This document shows positions 1 through 8,383 of a stretch of 64,000 nucleotides of DNA, one piece after another. The stretch's first letter is position 1. Each line of letters starts with the position of its first letter. The DNA is taken from the NCBI RefSeq assembly GCF_001660485.1, contig NZ_CP013979.1:4278001-4342000 (forward strand). Direction: 5' to 3'. The stretch is from Agromyces aureus. GTDB lineage: Bacteria; Actinomycetota; Actinomycetes; Actinomycetales; Microbacteriaceae. Position numbers and translations under genes: made by a program. The notes beneath the pieces were generated by a model. The model did no database searches. It was given only the letters and a program-made list of their open reading frames with translations, and had not been told where the DNA came from.

Positions 1-163
1 TCACGATGACCGTCACGATGCCCAGGATGATCGCCCACACGCCGGCACCGAAGTTGCCGCCGCCGGGCAGGATCTGGAAGAACCCGGAGATCACCTGCAG
101 CGCCCCCGAGATCCACGCGAGCACGGCGACGAGCGTCACGCCGCCAGGTCGTTCACCAGCCAT
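1..163 (-). CDS. Membrane protein, C-terminus outside window
   Basis: Only the first 54 codons are present; the gene runs off the left edge. The ATG is at 163. The visible part is a short polar start (MAGERPGG) followed by a hydrophobic stretch beginning VTLVAVLAWISGALQVI and a second one beginning VWAIILGIVTVIV, separated by a Gly-rich turn (LPGGGNFG). This looks like a small multi-pass membrane protein of the kind common in actinobacteria. No catalytic motif can be seen and the family is not certain. Confidence 0.6.
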   Translation of the reverse strand, partial: MAGERPGGVTLVAVLAWISGALQVISGFFQILPGGGNFGAGVWAIILGIVTVIV

Positions 164-315
164 GTCGGTACCCCCTTGTTCCGGTCGCGCACGGATGCGC
201 CGACTCGAACCACACGGTACTCCCGCGCAGAGCGCTAGGCCGGGTTCGGCGCGCCAGGCGGCAGGCCGCGGCCGCACGCCGAGCTCCGCAACGGCAGGCG
301 CCCGGGCGACGGGTC

Positions 316-921
316 TCAGGCGCCGAGCGACCCTGCGTCGGTCGCGCCGACATCCGTTCGGTGGAAGTTGTGGAACGAGCGCGATGCCGTGGGGCCGCGC
401 TGGCCCTGGTAGCGGGAGCTGTACTCGGCCGACCCGTAGGGCCGCTCGCTCGGCGACGACAGGCGGAAGAAGCACATCTGGCCGATCTTCATGCCCGGCC
501 AGAGCTTGATCGGCAGCGTCGCGACGTTGCTGAGCTCGAGCGTGACGTGCCCCGTGAAACCGGGGTCGATGAAGCCCGCCGTCGAGTGCGTGAGCAGGCC
601 GAGGCGCCCCAGCGAGCTCTTGCCCTCGAGCCGCGCGGCGACGTCGTCGGGCAGGGTCACGGCCTCGTAGGTCGACGCGAGCACGAATTCTCCCGGGTGC
701 AGGATGAACGCCTCGTCGGGCCGCACCTCGATGAGATGCGTCAACTCGGGCTGGTCTTCGGCCGGATCGATGAACGGGTACTTGTGGTTGTCGAACAACC
801 TGAAGTACCGGTCGAGCCGCACGTCGACGCTGCTCGGCTGCAGCATGGCGGGATCTGACGGTTCGAGACGCACGCGCCCCAGCTCGAGTTCGGCACGGAT
901 GTCGCGATCGGAGAGCAGCAC
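316..921 (-). CDS. dcd: dCTP deaminase
   Basis: A 201-residue protein of normal family length. It deaminates dCTP to dUTP for thymidylate synthesis in the cytoplasm. The signature KSSLGRLGL lies at about 101-109, followed by [11 protein letters not shown] at 112-122 and the catalytic Glu in TLELSN at about 129. The [11 protein letters not shown] segment resembles the mycobacterial enzyme, which is bifunctional (dCTP deaminase plus dUTPase and so releases dUMP); whether this one is bifunctional cannot be told by eye. The start is GTG at 921, six bases after a TAGGCT -10 element (928-933), so the mRNA is probably leaderless. It is a single-gene unit. Confidence 0.95.
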   Translation of the reverse strand: MLLSDRDIRAELELGRVRLEPSDPAMLQPSSVDVRLDRYFRLFDNHKYPFIDPAEDQPELTHLIEVRPDEAFILHPGEFVLASTYEAVTLPDDVAARLEGKSSLGRLGLLTHSTAGFIDPGFTGHVTLELSNVATLPIKLWPGMKIGQMCFFRLSSPSERPYGSAEYSSRYQGQRGPTASRSFHNFHRTDVGATDAGSLGA

Positions 922-927
922 GCGTTC

Positions 928-933
928 AGCCTA
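928..933 (-). promoter_or_regulatory. -10 element of dcd, leaderless geometry
   Basis: TAGGCT on the minus strand, then six bases, then the GTG start of dcd. There is no room for a Shine-Dalgarno site, so the transcript probably begins at the start codon. The same spacing is seen at about nine other genes in the window. No good -35 is visible. Confidence 0.45.
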
Positions 934-945
934 GGGGCCGATCCG

Positions 946-975
946 CCGGTCGAGTAGCGAAGCGTCTCGAGACCA
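946..975. repeat. REP-like intergenic element, copy 1
   Basis: The core reads CCGGTCGAGTAGCG...CGTCTCGAGACCA. The ends GGTCGAG and CTCGAGACC face each other and the centre is a short GC hairpin. Related copies lie at 10512-10550, 10565-10598 and 19371-19409. It sits between dcd and tRNA-Gly. Confidence 0.65.
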
Positions 976-1014
976 TTGATACGATGGGACACGTTGCATC
1001 TCCGGATGCCGCAC

Positions 1015-1088
1015 GCCGATGTAGTTCAATGGCAGAACTTCTGCTTCCCAAGCAGATAGCGCGGGTTCGATTCCCGTCATCGGCTCCA
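1015..1088 (+). tRNA. tRNA-Gly (anticodon CCC)
   Basis: Full cloverleaf. The acceptor stem GCCGATG (1015-1021) pairs with CATCGGC (1078-1084). The anticodon stem TCTGC/GCAGA encloses the loop TTCCCAA, giving anticodon CCC at 1047-1049. The T arm has TTCGATT in its loop. The 3' CCA is encoded (1086-1088). The gene is single and directly precedes a small gene pair that may be foreign. Confidence 0.96.
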
Positions 1089-1318
1089 TCTCAGCATCGC
1101 CGCCCCGCTGCCAACCGCCAGGGAGGTCGGTTCGGCCCCTGCCCGTCGCGGCGGGCCGACCCTCGCGCACTCGCCGTGTTCAGGTCTATCCTGACGCCAA
1201 CCGCTGACGAACGCTCCGCTCTGCTCATGGCGGTCATCGGGGGCCCGTCGGCGTCATCCAGATGAGGTGGCTGCGCCACAGCAAGCTCCGCTCCACGCTG
1301 GGCGAAAGGAGGCAATGC
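1089..1318. other. Non-coding stretch downstream of tRNA-Gly
   Basis: About 230 bases with no supported gene. No terminator with a T-run was seen, and no second copy of the tRNA 3' end that would mark an attachment site was found here or elsewhere in the window. Confidence 0.4.
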
Positions 1319-1828
1319 ATGTCTGAAGCCATTCCCGCGGATCTCGCACAGCCGAATTCCGTCGACACGGACGACACTGATCTGAGCGGTGAGCCGACCC
1401 GCTCGCGCTTCAGCCGCGCACTCGGCCGGCTGCCCTATCTGCTCAGCAGCGCGCCGGTCATCGTGTTCGGGATCCTGCTGTTCTTCTACCTCGTCGTCTA
1501 CGCCGGCATCGCCTCGCTCTTGGGAGACCCCGGCGCGGTCAGCACGAACACCCAGCTGATCCTCGGCAACTACACCAACGTCACCTCCTCGGTCGGAGCC
1601 GGCATCGCCGCAGGGGGCAGCCTGACGATGCTGAAGCGCCAGCGTCGAAACCACCGAATCTCCCAAGCCGCCCTCGACGCGGCCAACGAAGCCCGAAGCT
1701 TCGCCCTCGAAACCCACCGCCTCCTCCACCACTTGCATCCGGAACAAGCCGCCGCACTGGGGCAGAGCCCTGGTCGGCTCGCCGAGCTTTCCACGCCATC
1801 GCCACAAGAACCGAAGGAACAGCCATGA
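1319..1828 (+). CDS. Hypothetical two-helix membrane protein
   Basis: 169 residues. I start it at ATG 1319 because AAAGGAGG ends seven bases upstream; an in-frame start at 1262 lacks a ribosome site. The first 40 residues are polar and acidic. Membrane helices are predicted at about residues 44-68 (LPYLLSSAPVIVFGILLFF) and 85-105 (Gly-rich). A basic stretch (MLKRQRRNHR) and a long polar, His/Glu-rich helical tail follow. It overlaps the next gene by ATGA, so the two are translationally coupled. Codon use has more GAA and AAG than its neighbours, which with the tRNA next door hints at transfer. Function is unknown. Confidence 0.7.
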   Translation: MSEAIPADLAQPNSVDTDDTDLSGEPTRSRFSRALGRLPYLLSSAPVIVFGILLFFYLVVYAGIASLLGDPGAVSTNTQLILGNYTNVTSSVGAGIAAGGSLTMLKRQRRNHRISQAALDAANEARSFALETHRLLHHLHPEQAAALGQSPGRLAELSTPSPQEPKEQP

Positions 1829-2049
1829 CGCTCGAAACCACGCTCAACGAGATCGTCGAACTCTCTCGCGCCGAGCTGCACATCGTCCGCAAGCGGGCCG
1901 AGGAGAAGACGCCGGCTCGCGAGCACGGCAACGACTTCCACGAGATGCAACGCTCCGCCGATCGCCTCGACCACCTCGCTCATGTGCTTCGCAAGCTTCA
2001 TGACGAAGAATTCGGCAGCGGATGGCGCCACGCAAGCGCACAGGACTGA
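1825..2049 (+). CDS. Hypothetical small helical protein
   Basis: 74 residues, charged and mostly helical, rich in Glu, Arg and His, with no membrane segment or signal peptide. The start overlaps the stop of the preceding membrane protein (ATGA at 1825), so the two are made together and may bind each other. Heptad-like spacing of Leu/Ile/Val suggests coiled-coil pairing. I do not recognise the family. No gene follows for about 190 bases. Confidence 0.6.
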   Translation: MTLETTLNEIVELSRAELHIVRKRAEEKTPAREHGNDFHEMQRSADRLDHLAHVLRKLHDEEFGSGWRHASAQD

Positions 2050-2241
2050 CCGCTTCCGGCGCCTCCCCGAACTTCAGCACCACTCGCGGCGCACGCGCGC
2101 ACGCGCGAGCGGACGGCCCGCCGTGGGGGCAGCGCTCCCCATTGCCCGACCGAATGCCGCGGTTCCATGATGAGTGCACGTGCCACCACCGTGGCGAAGA
2201 CGACGACCGATCGCCGGGTGGCGGTCGACTCGAGGAGTGAA

Positions 2242-2532
2242 ATGCGCAAGAGCACCACGAAATCCACTCGGATCGCCCTGTCGATCGCCGCAACCGGCGT
2301 GGCCATGATGGCGAGCCTCATCGCCGCCCCCGCGGCGAACGCCGCGACCGGCGCGACCTGGTCGACCAGCTACGTCGGCAAGGCGGCCTGCGACCAGGCC
2401 CAGGCGCGTGCCATCGCGACCAAGCGCGCACAGGGCTACCAGATCTCGAGACTGAAGGTCTGCGTGCCGACCGGACCCTCATACTGGAGCGGCAGCTTCT
2501 ACTACTCCAAGGGCGGGCCGATCCCGGTCTAG
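2242..2532 (+). CDS. Small secreted protein with signal peptide
   Basis: 96 residues from ATG 2242, which follows GAGGAGTGA. An in-frame ATG at 2167 would put 25 polar residues in front of the signal peptide, so it is less likely. The N-terminus has basic residues (MRKSTTKSTR), a hydrophobic core and an AANA-A cleavage site near residue 34. The mature part is about 60 residues, Ser/Tyr/Gly-rich, with two cysteines (KAACDQ and LKVCV) that could form one disulfide. It has no enzyme motif. It could be a wall-associated or signalling peptide; this is a guess. Confidence 0.65.
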   Translation: MRKSTTKSTRIALSIAATGVAMMASLIAAPAANAATGATWSTSYVGKAACDQAQARAIATKRAQGYQISRLKVCVPTGPSYWSGSFYYSKGGPIPV

Positions 2533-2539
2533 CGTTTCG

Positions 2540-2545
2540 TATCGT
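2540..2545 (+). promoter_or_regulatory. -10 element of sigma-factor gene, leaderless geometry
   Basis: TATCGT, then seven bases, then ATG 2553. No ribosome-binding site fits between them, which points to a leaderless transcript. Confidence 0.4.
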
Positions 2546-2552
2546 TGAACGG

Positions 2553-3194
2553 ATGCCGCACTCCACCGAACCCGACGACGACGGCCGTCGCGCCTCGCTC
2601 GTCGCGATGATCGAAGGCGACCCCGAGCGCCTGCGTCGGCGCAGCATCTCACTCGGCGTGGCTCGAGACGACGCCGAAGACGTCGCGCAGACCGCGCTGC
2701 TTCGGGCGTGGCGCTCCATCGAACACCTGCAGGCGCCCGAACCCGGACAGATGTGCGCGTGGCTCGACACGATCGCGCGCAACGCGGCGATCGATCTCGC
2801 GCGTCAGAAGGCGCGGCGCCCCGCGGTTCGGCTCGACGACGGGCTGGGCTCCGCCGACGGCGGCGGTTCGGATGCCGCGGGCACGCGCGGTGCGGCCGCC
2901 GGCGTGATCGTGGCCGCCCCGGCGAACGTGTCGGGCGAGGTCGAGACGCGCCTGCTCCTCGACGGCGTGCTGCAGGCCATCAACGAGCTGCCGGAATCGC
3001 TGCGCCGCCCGCTGCTCCTCAGCGTCGCCGACGAGCTTCCGGCCGCCGAGATCGCCGAGCGGCTCGGCATCACGACCGCGGCGGTCAGGCAGCGCATCAC
3101 GCGGGCTCGCCGGGCGCTCGCGGGCTGCCGGCAATCGGGCATGTCCGACGCCTGCGCCGTGCCCGCGACATCCGGCTCGCCCGCGGCATCCTGA
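2553..3194 (+). CDS. ECF-type RNA polymerase sigma factor
   Basis: 213 residues. Region 2 is seen at about 30-95 (DDAEDVAQTALLRAWR, then AWLDTIARNAAIDLARQKARR) and region 4 at about 140-195 (INELPESLRRPLLLSVADELPAAEIAERL as a helix-turn-helix followed by AVRQRITRARRAL). The linker between them (about 97-135) is long and rich in Gly and Ala. No anti-sigma factor gene lies next to it: upstream is a secreted protein, downstream a convergent NTF2-like gene whose stop is two bases away. Its signal and target promoters cannot be told from the sequence. Confidence 0.85.
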   Translation: MPHSTEPDDDGRRASLVAMIEGDPERLRRRSISLGVARDDAEDVAQTALLRAWRSIEHLQAPEPGQMCAWLDTIARNAAIDLARQKARRPAVRLDDGLGSADGGGSDAAGTRGAAAGVIVAAPANVSGEVETRLLLDGVLQAINELPESLRRPLLLSVADELPAAEIAERLGITTAAVRQRITRARRALAGCRQSGMSDACAVPATSGSPAAS

Positions 3195-3196
3195 GC

Positions 3197-3589
3197 TCAG
3201 GCGGTGCCGAACGGGTTGTCGACGGCGTAGCGCCAGCCGTGCACCTCGTCGAACACGGCGACGTCGGCCGTGGTTCCGGCGAGCGCGATCTCGGAGCCGT
3301 CGGGGCCCGTGCCGCTGATGGTCCAGTCCGCGATCGCGAGGCCGGTGTCACCGGCCTGGAACACGTGGCGGACGGTCATGCTGATCGGCAGGTTCAGGCC
3401 GAGGAACTGCTCGAGCGCGCCGCGAACGGCCGCTTCGCCCTGCACCGGGTGTCCGGGTGCGGGCACGAACACGACATCGTCGACATTGAGCGACATCAGG
3501 CCGTCGAGGTCGCGGGCGTTGAAGCGGTCGGCGAATGCGAGGTTGAGCTGGTCGAGCGAGGCGACGGGCGTCGCGGTGGTGCTGGTCAC
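3197..3589 (-). CDS. NTF2-like (SnoaL-type) protein
   Basis: 130 residues from GTG 3589, chosen because AAAGGA lies eight bases upstream; the open frame continues further but without a start signal. The protein has the pattern of a SnoaL/YybH-like cone: FADRFNARDLDGLMSLNVDDVVFVPAPG, then EAAVRGALEQFLG, VFQAGDTGLAIADWTISGTGPDGS and WRYAVDNPFG at the end. Such proteins are small-molecule isomerases, hydrolases or binding proteins; no specific substrate can be given. Convergent with the sigma factor: the two stops sit in a 12-base palindrome (CCTGAGCTCAGG). Confidence 0.8.
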   Translation of the reverse strand: MTSTTATPVASLDQLNLAFADRFNARDLDGLMSLNVDDVVFVPAPGHPVQGEAAVRGALEQFLGLNLPISMTVRHVFQAGDTGLAIADWTISGTGPDGSEIALAGTTADVAVFDEVHGWRYAVDNPFGTA

Positions 3590-3703
3590 GGGTGCGGTCC
3601 TTTCGGTGCAGGCCGACTCGGCGCCGACCTCACCATGGAAGACGCGGCACTCCGCCGGGTGTGACAGATGAGCCGAGTCCGCCACGCGACGCAGCGGCGG
3701 TCG

Positions 3704-3709
3704 TACGAT
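3704..3709 (+). promoter_or_regulatory. -10 element of potassium channel, leaderless geometry
   Basis: TACGAT, seven bases, then ATG 3717. This supports 3717 over the in-frame ATG at 3708, which lies inside the -10. Confidence 0.4.
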
Positions 3710-3716
3710 GCGTTCC

Positions 3717-4421
3717 ATGACACGGCAGCAGCGCTGGCAGCAGTTCATGGACTGGCCGTTGACGGCCGCCGCCTTGATCTTTCTCATCGCGTACTCGTGG
3801 GAGGTGATCGGCGACCTCGACGGGCCGAGGGCGGTGGTCGCGGAGTCGATCATCTGGGCGACCTGGGCGGTGTTCGTCCTCGACTACATCGTCAACCTCG
3901 CCCTCGCCACACGCCGATGGCACTGGTTCACCCGGCACATCTTCGATCTGCTCGTTGTCGTGCTGCCGATGCTCCGACCCCTGCGCATGCTGCGCCTGGT
4001 GACGATCCTCGCCGTGCTGCAGCGCTCGACGGGCGGCGCATTCCGTGGCCGCGTCGTGGTCTACGCGGCCGGCGCATCGCTGCTGCTCGTCTACGTCGCC
4101 GCCTTGGCCGCGCTCGACGCCGAGCGCGATCACGGCTCGATCCAGACCCTCGGGCAGGGCCTCTGGTGGGCATTCGTGACGATCACGACCGTCGGCTACG
4201 GCGACGTGTACCCGGTCACGCCGACCGGACAACTCGTGGCCGTCGGGGTGATGGTCGCGGGCATCGCGTTGATCGGCGTCGTCACGGCAACCCTCGCGTC
4301 GTGGATCGTCGAGAAGGTCAGCGTGCAGCAGGAGGTCGAGGAGGCGATCACCCGCGCCCACGTCGAGACGCTGACGGAGGAGATCCGCAAGCTCCGCGAG
4401 CTCGTGTCGTCGAGGCTCTGA
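3717..4421 (+). CDS. Voltage-gated-like potassium channel
   Basis: 234 residues. The selectivity filter TTVGYGD is at about 157-163, preceded by the pore helix (GLWWAFVTI) and followed by the inner helix (LVAVGVMVAGIALIGVVTATLASW). Four hydrophobic segments precede the pore, and the fourth carries spaced arginines (RPLRMLRLV, about 87-95), a reduced S4-like voltage sensor. The last 35 residues are Glu/Arg-rich and look like a coiled coil for tetramer assembly. It sits in the cell membrane and conducts K+. It is a single-gene unit. The weak S4 makes true voltage gating uncertain. Confidence 0.9.
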   Translation: MTRQQRWQQFMDWPLTAAALIFLIAYSWEVIGDLDGPRAVVAESIIWATWAVFVLDYIVNLALATRRWHWFTRHIFDLLVVVLPMLRPLRMLRLVTILAVLQRSTGGAFRGRVVVYAAGASLLLVYVAALAALDAERDHGSIQTLGQGLWWAFVTITTVGYGDVYPVTPTGQLVAVGVMVAGIALIGVVTATLASWIVEKVSVQQEVEEAITRAHVETLTEEIRKLRELVSSRL

Positions 4422-4475
4422 GCCCGGGCGTTCAGCGACGGGCGCTCGGTGCTCGTCTCGACCGATCGCGCGGGG

Positions 4476-5438
4476 TCAGCCCTGCGTCGCGAGCACCGGC
4501 CGAGCGGATGCCGCTGCCCACGCCCGCCTGATCATCGCCGCCGAGACGACGGCTGCGGCGATCATGCCGAGACCGACCACGACGCTCGCCGCGGCCGGCG
4601 CCGAGTCCCAGAGCACCGCGCCGGCGATCGACGCGATCAGGCCGACGACGACGAACCCAGCCAGCGGAACCCACACGCGCACCGCCGCCGCAGAGGCGGC
4701 CGCTGCAACCAGGAGCGCCCCGCCGACGAGCGCGAGGAACGCGCCGACCGGCATCGCCGGCGCGAGCGGCACCCAGACGAACGCGAGGATCGCGAGCACG
4801 AGCGTGCGGGTGCCGTTGCCGCTGCGCCCCGCGAAGCCCGCGGTCGCCACGGCGATCACGGCGAGCAGCTGCGCGAGCACGAGGCCGACGATCGTGACGC
4901 TCGAGATCCACGTGCCGACGGATGCCGCGAGCAGGCCTCCGACGATGAACGCGAGCCAGGCGATCGCGAACGCCGTGAGCGCCAGCAGCAGCGGCCCGCG
5001 CGCGAGCACGCTCGCGTACTCGGCGGGCCCGAAGCGCGCGGCGTACGGCGGAGCCACGGCGGGTGTCGTGTCGCGCACGTCGACCTCGACCTCGGCCTCG
5101 TGCCGCGCGAAGTCGCCGCCCTCGAGCTGGGTGACGAGCACGTTCTCGAGCACGGTGAGGGCGTTGCCCTCGTCTCGCGCCGACATCCGCTCGTCGAACC
5201 AGGCGCCGTCGGCCGGGCCGTCGAGCCGCACGGCCGGGTACTGGCCGTAGACGCCGACGCTGCCGCGGTACGCCTCGAACGTGAGCACGCGAACGCCCGC
5301 CGCGGTGGTCTGGTCGATGACCCGCAGCTGCTTGTCGTCGCGCACCGCGAAGGCGTAGGTGCGCGGGGTCTCGCCGGAGCGATCGCGCAGCTCCCCGGCG
5401 ATGCGCAGCGCGAGGGGGCGGACGTTCGGCTTGGTCAT
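4476..5438 (-). CDS. Hypothetical polytopic membrane protein
   Basis: 320 residues. The first 160 residues are soluble and look like a beta-rich domain (TYAFAVRDDKQLRVIDQ, GGDFARHEAEVEVDV). The rest is hydrophobic with about six to seven membrane helices, ending in a short polar tail. Its ATG overlaps the stop of the upstream lipoprotein gene (ATGA at 5435-5438), so the two are coupled and probably act together at the membrane. I do not recognise the family. Confidence 0.7.
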   Translation of the reverse strand: MTKPNVRPLALRIAGELRDRSGETPRTYAFAVRDDKQLRVIDQTTAAGVRVLTFEAYRGSVGVYGQYPAVRLDGPADGAWFDERMSARDEGNALTVLENVLVTQLEGGDFARHEAEVEVDVRDTTPAVAPPYAARFGPAEYASVLARGPLLLALTAFAIAWLAFIVGGLLAASVGTWISSVTIVGLVLAQLLAVIAVATAGFAGRSGNGTRTLVLAILAFVWVPLAPAMPVGAFLALVGGALLVAAAASAAAVRVWVPLAGFVVVGLIASIAGAVLWDSAPAAASVVVGLGMIAAAVVSAAMIRRAWAAASARPVLATQG

Positions 5439-6010
5439 CGGGTCTCCTGCCACGGGCCGTAGCGCTCGTCGAGGGCGGCGCTCGAGAGGTGGATCTCATT
5501 GTCGGCCCAGGGCAGGCCGGCTTCGTCGGCAGCATCCTCGATCGGGATGCTGCCGGTGGTCAGCTCGACCTCGTCGGGCTTCGGCGCGGCGGCGATATCG
5601 AGGGTGATGCCCGTGGGCTCCGACGGCGAGGCGAGGTAGGCGGCCTCGAGCGCAGCATCGATCGACTCGGCCGACGCCTCGACGCCCGTGTCGTCGAGGT
5701 AGAGGCGCAGCCAGAATCCGCGCCCGGCGGGGCCGCTCGAGAACGAGAGGTACGTGTCGGCGATGTTCGGGCCGGCCGCGAGCACGGCCGCGGGCACGGC
5801 CTTCTCGAAGGCGCCCTGGTCGGCGGCGCAGGCGGTGAGCCCGAGCGTGCCGGTCGCGACGACGACCACGGCGACGAGCGAGCGGATGCCGCGGGCGGCC
5901 GAGCTGCGGTCGGCGCAGTTGCGGGCGGCACCGTTCCGGTCGGCGCGGATGCCGCGGGCGGCCGAGCTGCGGCCGGCGGCGTTGCGGCGGGGTGGGGCTC
6001 CGGTCGGCAC
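5435..6010 (-). CDS. Putative lipoprotein with repeated N-terminal segment
   Basis: 191 residues from GTG 6010, chosen because TGGAGG lies four bases upstream; the frame stays open to 6109. A lipobox LTAC follows a hydrophobic core (SLVAVVVVATGTLG), but the region before it is unusually long and holds two copies of RSSAARGIR, from a 28-bp direct DNA repeat (5882-5909 and 5945-5972). After the Cys comes a compact domain with WLRLYLDDTGVEASAESIDAALEAAYLAS and a calcium-protein-free acidic tail. It overlaps the following membrane protein. Function unknown. The repeat may be a recent duplication that lengthened the leader. Confidence 0.65.
   Translation of the reverse strand: MPTGAPPRRNAAGRSSAARGIRADRNGAARNCADRSSAARGIRSLVAVVVVATGTLGLTACAADQGAFEKAVPAAVLAAGPNIADTYLSFSSGPAGRGFWLRLYLDDTGVEASAESIDAALEAAYLASPSEPTGITLDIAAAPKPDEVELTTGSIPIEDAADEAGLPWADNEIHLSSAALDERYGPWQETR
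5882..5972. repeat. 28-bp direct repeat pair inside lipoprotein gene
   Basis: Two identical 28-base copies at 5882-5909 and 5945-5972, 63 bases (21 codons) apart, so the reading frame is kept. Each starts with GCGGATGCCGCGGGC and therefore carries the over-represented GGATGCCGC word. Each encodes RSSAARGIR. Confidence 0.85.
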
Positions 6011-6139
6011 GTGCCCTCCAACGTCGATGGCGGCCGACGTTCGGCCCGCAATCGACCACCCTACTGAGCGGGGCGCCGACCGCAGGGCGCGGATGCGCGA
6101 CATCCGCACCCTGCAGTGGTGGCGCCGAGCCCGGCCGAC

Positions 6140-7675
6140 CTAGCTCGGGGTGCCGACCGGCTCGACCGCGGCCTCGGCCGCCTCGTCGAACCCGGCCGTC
6201 AGCGCAGCCCGCAGTGCGGCACCGAGTTCGGCGTCGACCGCGGCCCAGTAGGCGATGGCGCGCTCGCGGATGTCGGGGCGCGTCACGCCGCCGACGGCGC
6301 CCGTGATGGTCGTGAGGAACCGTTCGCGCGCCGCGTCGTCGAAGACCTCGCGGTAGAGCGTGCCGGCCTGGCCGAAGTCGCTGTCCTCGGCGTGCAGGGT
6401 CGCGGCGGCGCGCACGAGCTCGCCGTCGGACTCCCACGAGCCCTCGCCCGCGCGGGTCGGGTCGGCGACCGGACCGCCGAAGCTGTTCGGCGCGTAGACC
6501 GGGGCCGTGGGCGCGTTGAAGCCGTGACGCTGGGCGCCGTCCTGCGAGTAGTTGTGCACCGGCGCGGCGTGCGGGGCGTTCACCGGGATCTGGTTGTAGT
6601 TCGTGCCGACGCGGTAGCGCTGCGCGTCGGGGTAGCTGAACACGCGCGCCATGAGCATCTTGTCGGGGCTGATGTCGGTGCCGGGCACCTGGTTCGCGGG
6701 CGAGAACGCGGCCTGCTCGATCTCGGCGAAGTGGTTCTGCGGGTTGCGGTTCAGGGTGAAGTGGCCGACCGGGATCAGCGGGTAGTCGCTGTGCGGCCAC
6801 ACCTTCGTGAGGTCGAACGGGTTGAAGCGGTACCCGGCGGCGTCGGCGTAGGGCATGACCTGCACCTTGACGTCCCACGTCGGGAACTCGCCGCGCTCGA
6901 TCGCCTCGTAGAGGTCGCGGCGGTAGAAGTCGGCGTCGGCACCGGCGATGGCCTCGGCCTCGATGCCGTCGATGTTCTCGACGCCCTGACGCGCCTTGAA
7001 GTGGTACTTCACCCAGAAGCGCTCGCCCTCGGCGTTGATCCACTGGTAGGTGTGCGAGCCGTAGCCGTTGACGTGGCGCCACGACTTCGGCAGGCCGCGG
7101 TCGCCCATGAGGTAGGTGACCTGGTGGGCCGACTCGGGCGAGAGGGTCCAGAAGTCCCACTGCATGTCGGCGTCGCGGAGGCCCGAGCCCGGCAGGCGCT
7201 TCTGCGAGTGGATGAAGTCGGGGAACTTGATCGCGTCGCGGATGAAGAACACCGGGGTGTTGTTGCCGACGATGTCGAGGTTGCCCTCGGTCGTGTAGAA
7301 CTTCAGGGCGAAGCCGCGCACGTCGCGCCACGTGTCGGGCGAACCCATCTCGCCGGCGACCGATGAGAAGCGCAGCAGCATCTCGCTCGTCGCACCCGGC
7401 TGGAACACGGCCGCGCGCGTGTAGGCCGAGACGTCCTCGGTCACGACGAGCTCGCCGAACGCGCCGCCGCCCTTGGCGTGCACGATGCGCTCCGGGATGC
7501 GCTCGCGGTTGAACTGGGCGAGCTTCTCGACGAGGTAGCGGTCGTGCAGCGCGGTGGCGCCGTCGGCTCCCGCGGTGAGCGAGTGCGCGTCGCTCGCGAC
7601 CGGGGTACCGGTCTGCGTGGTCGTGGCGCCGGTCGTCGGCGTGGTCGGGTAGGACTCGTGCAGGTTCTCGTGCAT
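6140..7675 (-). CDS. katA: Catalase, monofunctional haem type
   Basis: 511 residues, typical of small-subunit catalases that split hydrogen peroxide to water and oxygen. The distal His is in [12 protein letters not shown] (His about 66), the distal Asn in [14 protein letters not shown] (about 138), and the proximal haem Tyr in [12 protein letters not shown]. The start is ATG 7675 after AGAAGGAG; the 30 residues of open frame before it lack a ribosome site. The Fur-family gene lies 127 bases upstream on the same strand, an arrangement well known for FurA/PerR-type control of catalase, so peroxide and iron probably regulate it. Confidence 0.96.
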   Translation of the reverse strand: MHENLHESYPTTPTTGATTTQTGTPVASDAHSLTAGADGATALHDRYLVEKLAQFNRERIPERIVHAKGGGAFGELVVTEDVSAYTRAAVFQPGATSEMLLRFSSVAGEMGSPDTWRDVRGFALKFYTTEGNLDIVGNNTPVFFIRDAIKFPDFIHSQKRLPGSGLRDADMQWDFWTLSPESAHQVTYLMGDRGLPKSWRHVNGYGSHTYQWINAEGERFWVKYHFKARQGVENIDGIEAEAIAGADADFYRRDLYEAIERGEFPTWDVKVQVMPYADAAGYRFNPFDLTKVWPHSDYPLIPVGHFTLNRNPQNHFAEIEQAAFSPANQVPGTDISPDKMLMARVFSYPDAQRYRVGTNYNQIPVNAPHAAPVHNYSQDGAQRHGFNAPTAPVYAPNSFGGPVADPTRAGEGSWESDGELVRAAATLHAEDSDFGQAGTLYREVFDDAARERFLTTITGAVGGVTRPDIRERAIAYWAAVDAELGAALRAALTAGFDEAAEAAVEPVGTPS

Positions 7676-7802
7676 GGTTCTCCTTCTGTAGGGTGCGGAT
7701 GCCGCGGCGTCCGTCTCGTCGACGGAGGTCGCGTGCAGCCGTTTCGGGCGCGACGAATCACCCACCCCTGGCTGGGGCGGTGCGATGGCGCGATGCGGTG
7801 CG

Positions 7803-8264
7803 TTACTCGGCGGGCGTCGGATGCGGGATGGCCACCGCTGCGGCAGCGGCCGCCGCCTGACAGCCGGGGCACAGGCCCCAGAACGTCACCTCGGCGGTCT
7901 GCACGCTGAAGCCGGAGGCCGACGAGGGCGCGAGGCACGGCGCATGGCCGACCACGCAGTCGACGTCGGCGACCGCTCCGCAGACGGAGCAGACGACGTG
8001 GTGATGGTTGTCGTCGATGCGGCGCTCGTAGAGCGCGGCGGACCCGGCCGGCTCGATGCGACGGATCAGCCCCGCCCCCGTGAGGTCGGCGAGGATGTTG
8101 TGCACCGACTGGATCGACGTGCTGGGCAAGTCGCCGGAGACGGCCCGGTAGACCTGCTCGGCATCCGAGTGCGGCATGGAGGCGAGCGCGTCGAGCACGG
8201 CGACCCGGCCTGCGGTCGCCTTCAACCCGGCATTGCGCAATGCCGTGTCGAGCGTCGTCTCCAT
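7803..8264 (-). CDS. furA: Fur-family regulator (FurA/PerR-like)
   Basis: 153 residues. An N-terminal winged helix (about 1-75, with [21 protein letters not shown] as recognition region) is followed by the metal-binding dimer domain. [10 protein letters not shown] (His 87-89, Cys 92 and 95) and CPGC (132-135) give the structural zinc site. It lies directly upstream of catalase and is preceded by an inverted repeat in its own promoter, so it likely represses itself and katA. The start ATG 8264 is seven bases past a TAGGGT -10, implying a leaderless message. Peroxide sensing rather than iron sensing is inferred from context only. Confidence 0.9.
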   Translation of the reverse strand: METTLDTALRNAGLKATAGRVAVLDALASMPHSDAEQVYRAVSGDLPSTSIQSVHNILADLTGAGLIRRIEPAGSAALYERRIDDNHHHVVCSVCGAVADVDCVVGHAPCLAPSSASGFSVQTAEVTFWGLCPGCQAAAAAAAVAIPHPTPAE

Positions 8265-8271
8265 GTCTTCG

Positions 8272-8303
8272 ACCCTAGTCACTTGTTTTGAATAACTCAA
8301 AAC
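8272..8303 (-). promoter_or_regulatory. Promoter and FurA/PerR-like operator of furA
   Basis: Minus-strand -35 TTGAGT (8295-8300), 17-base spacer, -10 TAGGGT (8272-8277), seven bases, ATG 8264. A perfect inverted repeat GTTTTGA-N5-TCAAAAC (8285-8303) covers the -35. It is an A/T-rich island in a 70% GC region, as expected for a Fur-family box. Autoregulation is inferred. Confidence 0.75.
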
Positions 8304-8383
8304 TAGTTCGGGAGAACTCCCAGCCTCGCGGCCGGGCCGTTTGCTACGTTGAGCGGGCCCCCGCCCACCGACGAGGACCCGCC

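Noticed and set aside
1089..2241. Possible integrase or attachment site after tRNA-Gly
   Set aside because: No integrase-like frame is present and no direct repeat of the tRNA 3' end was found.
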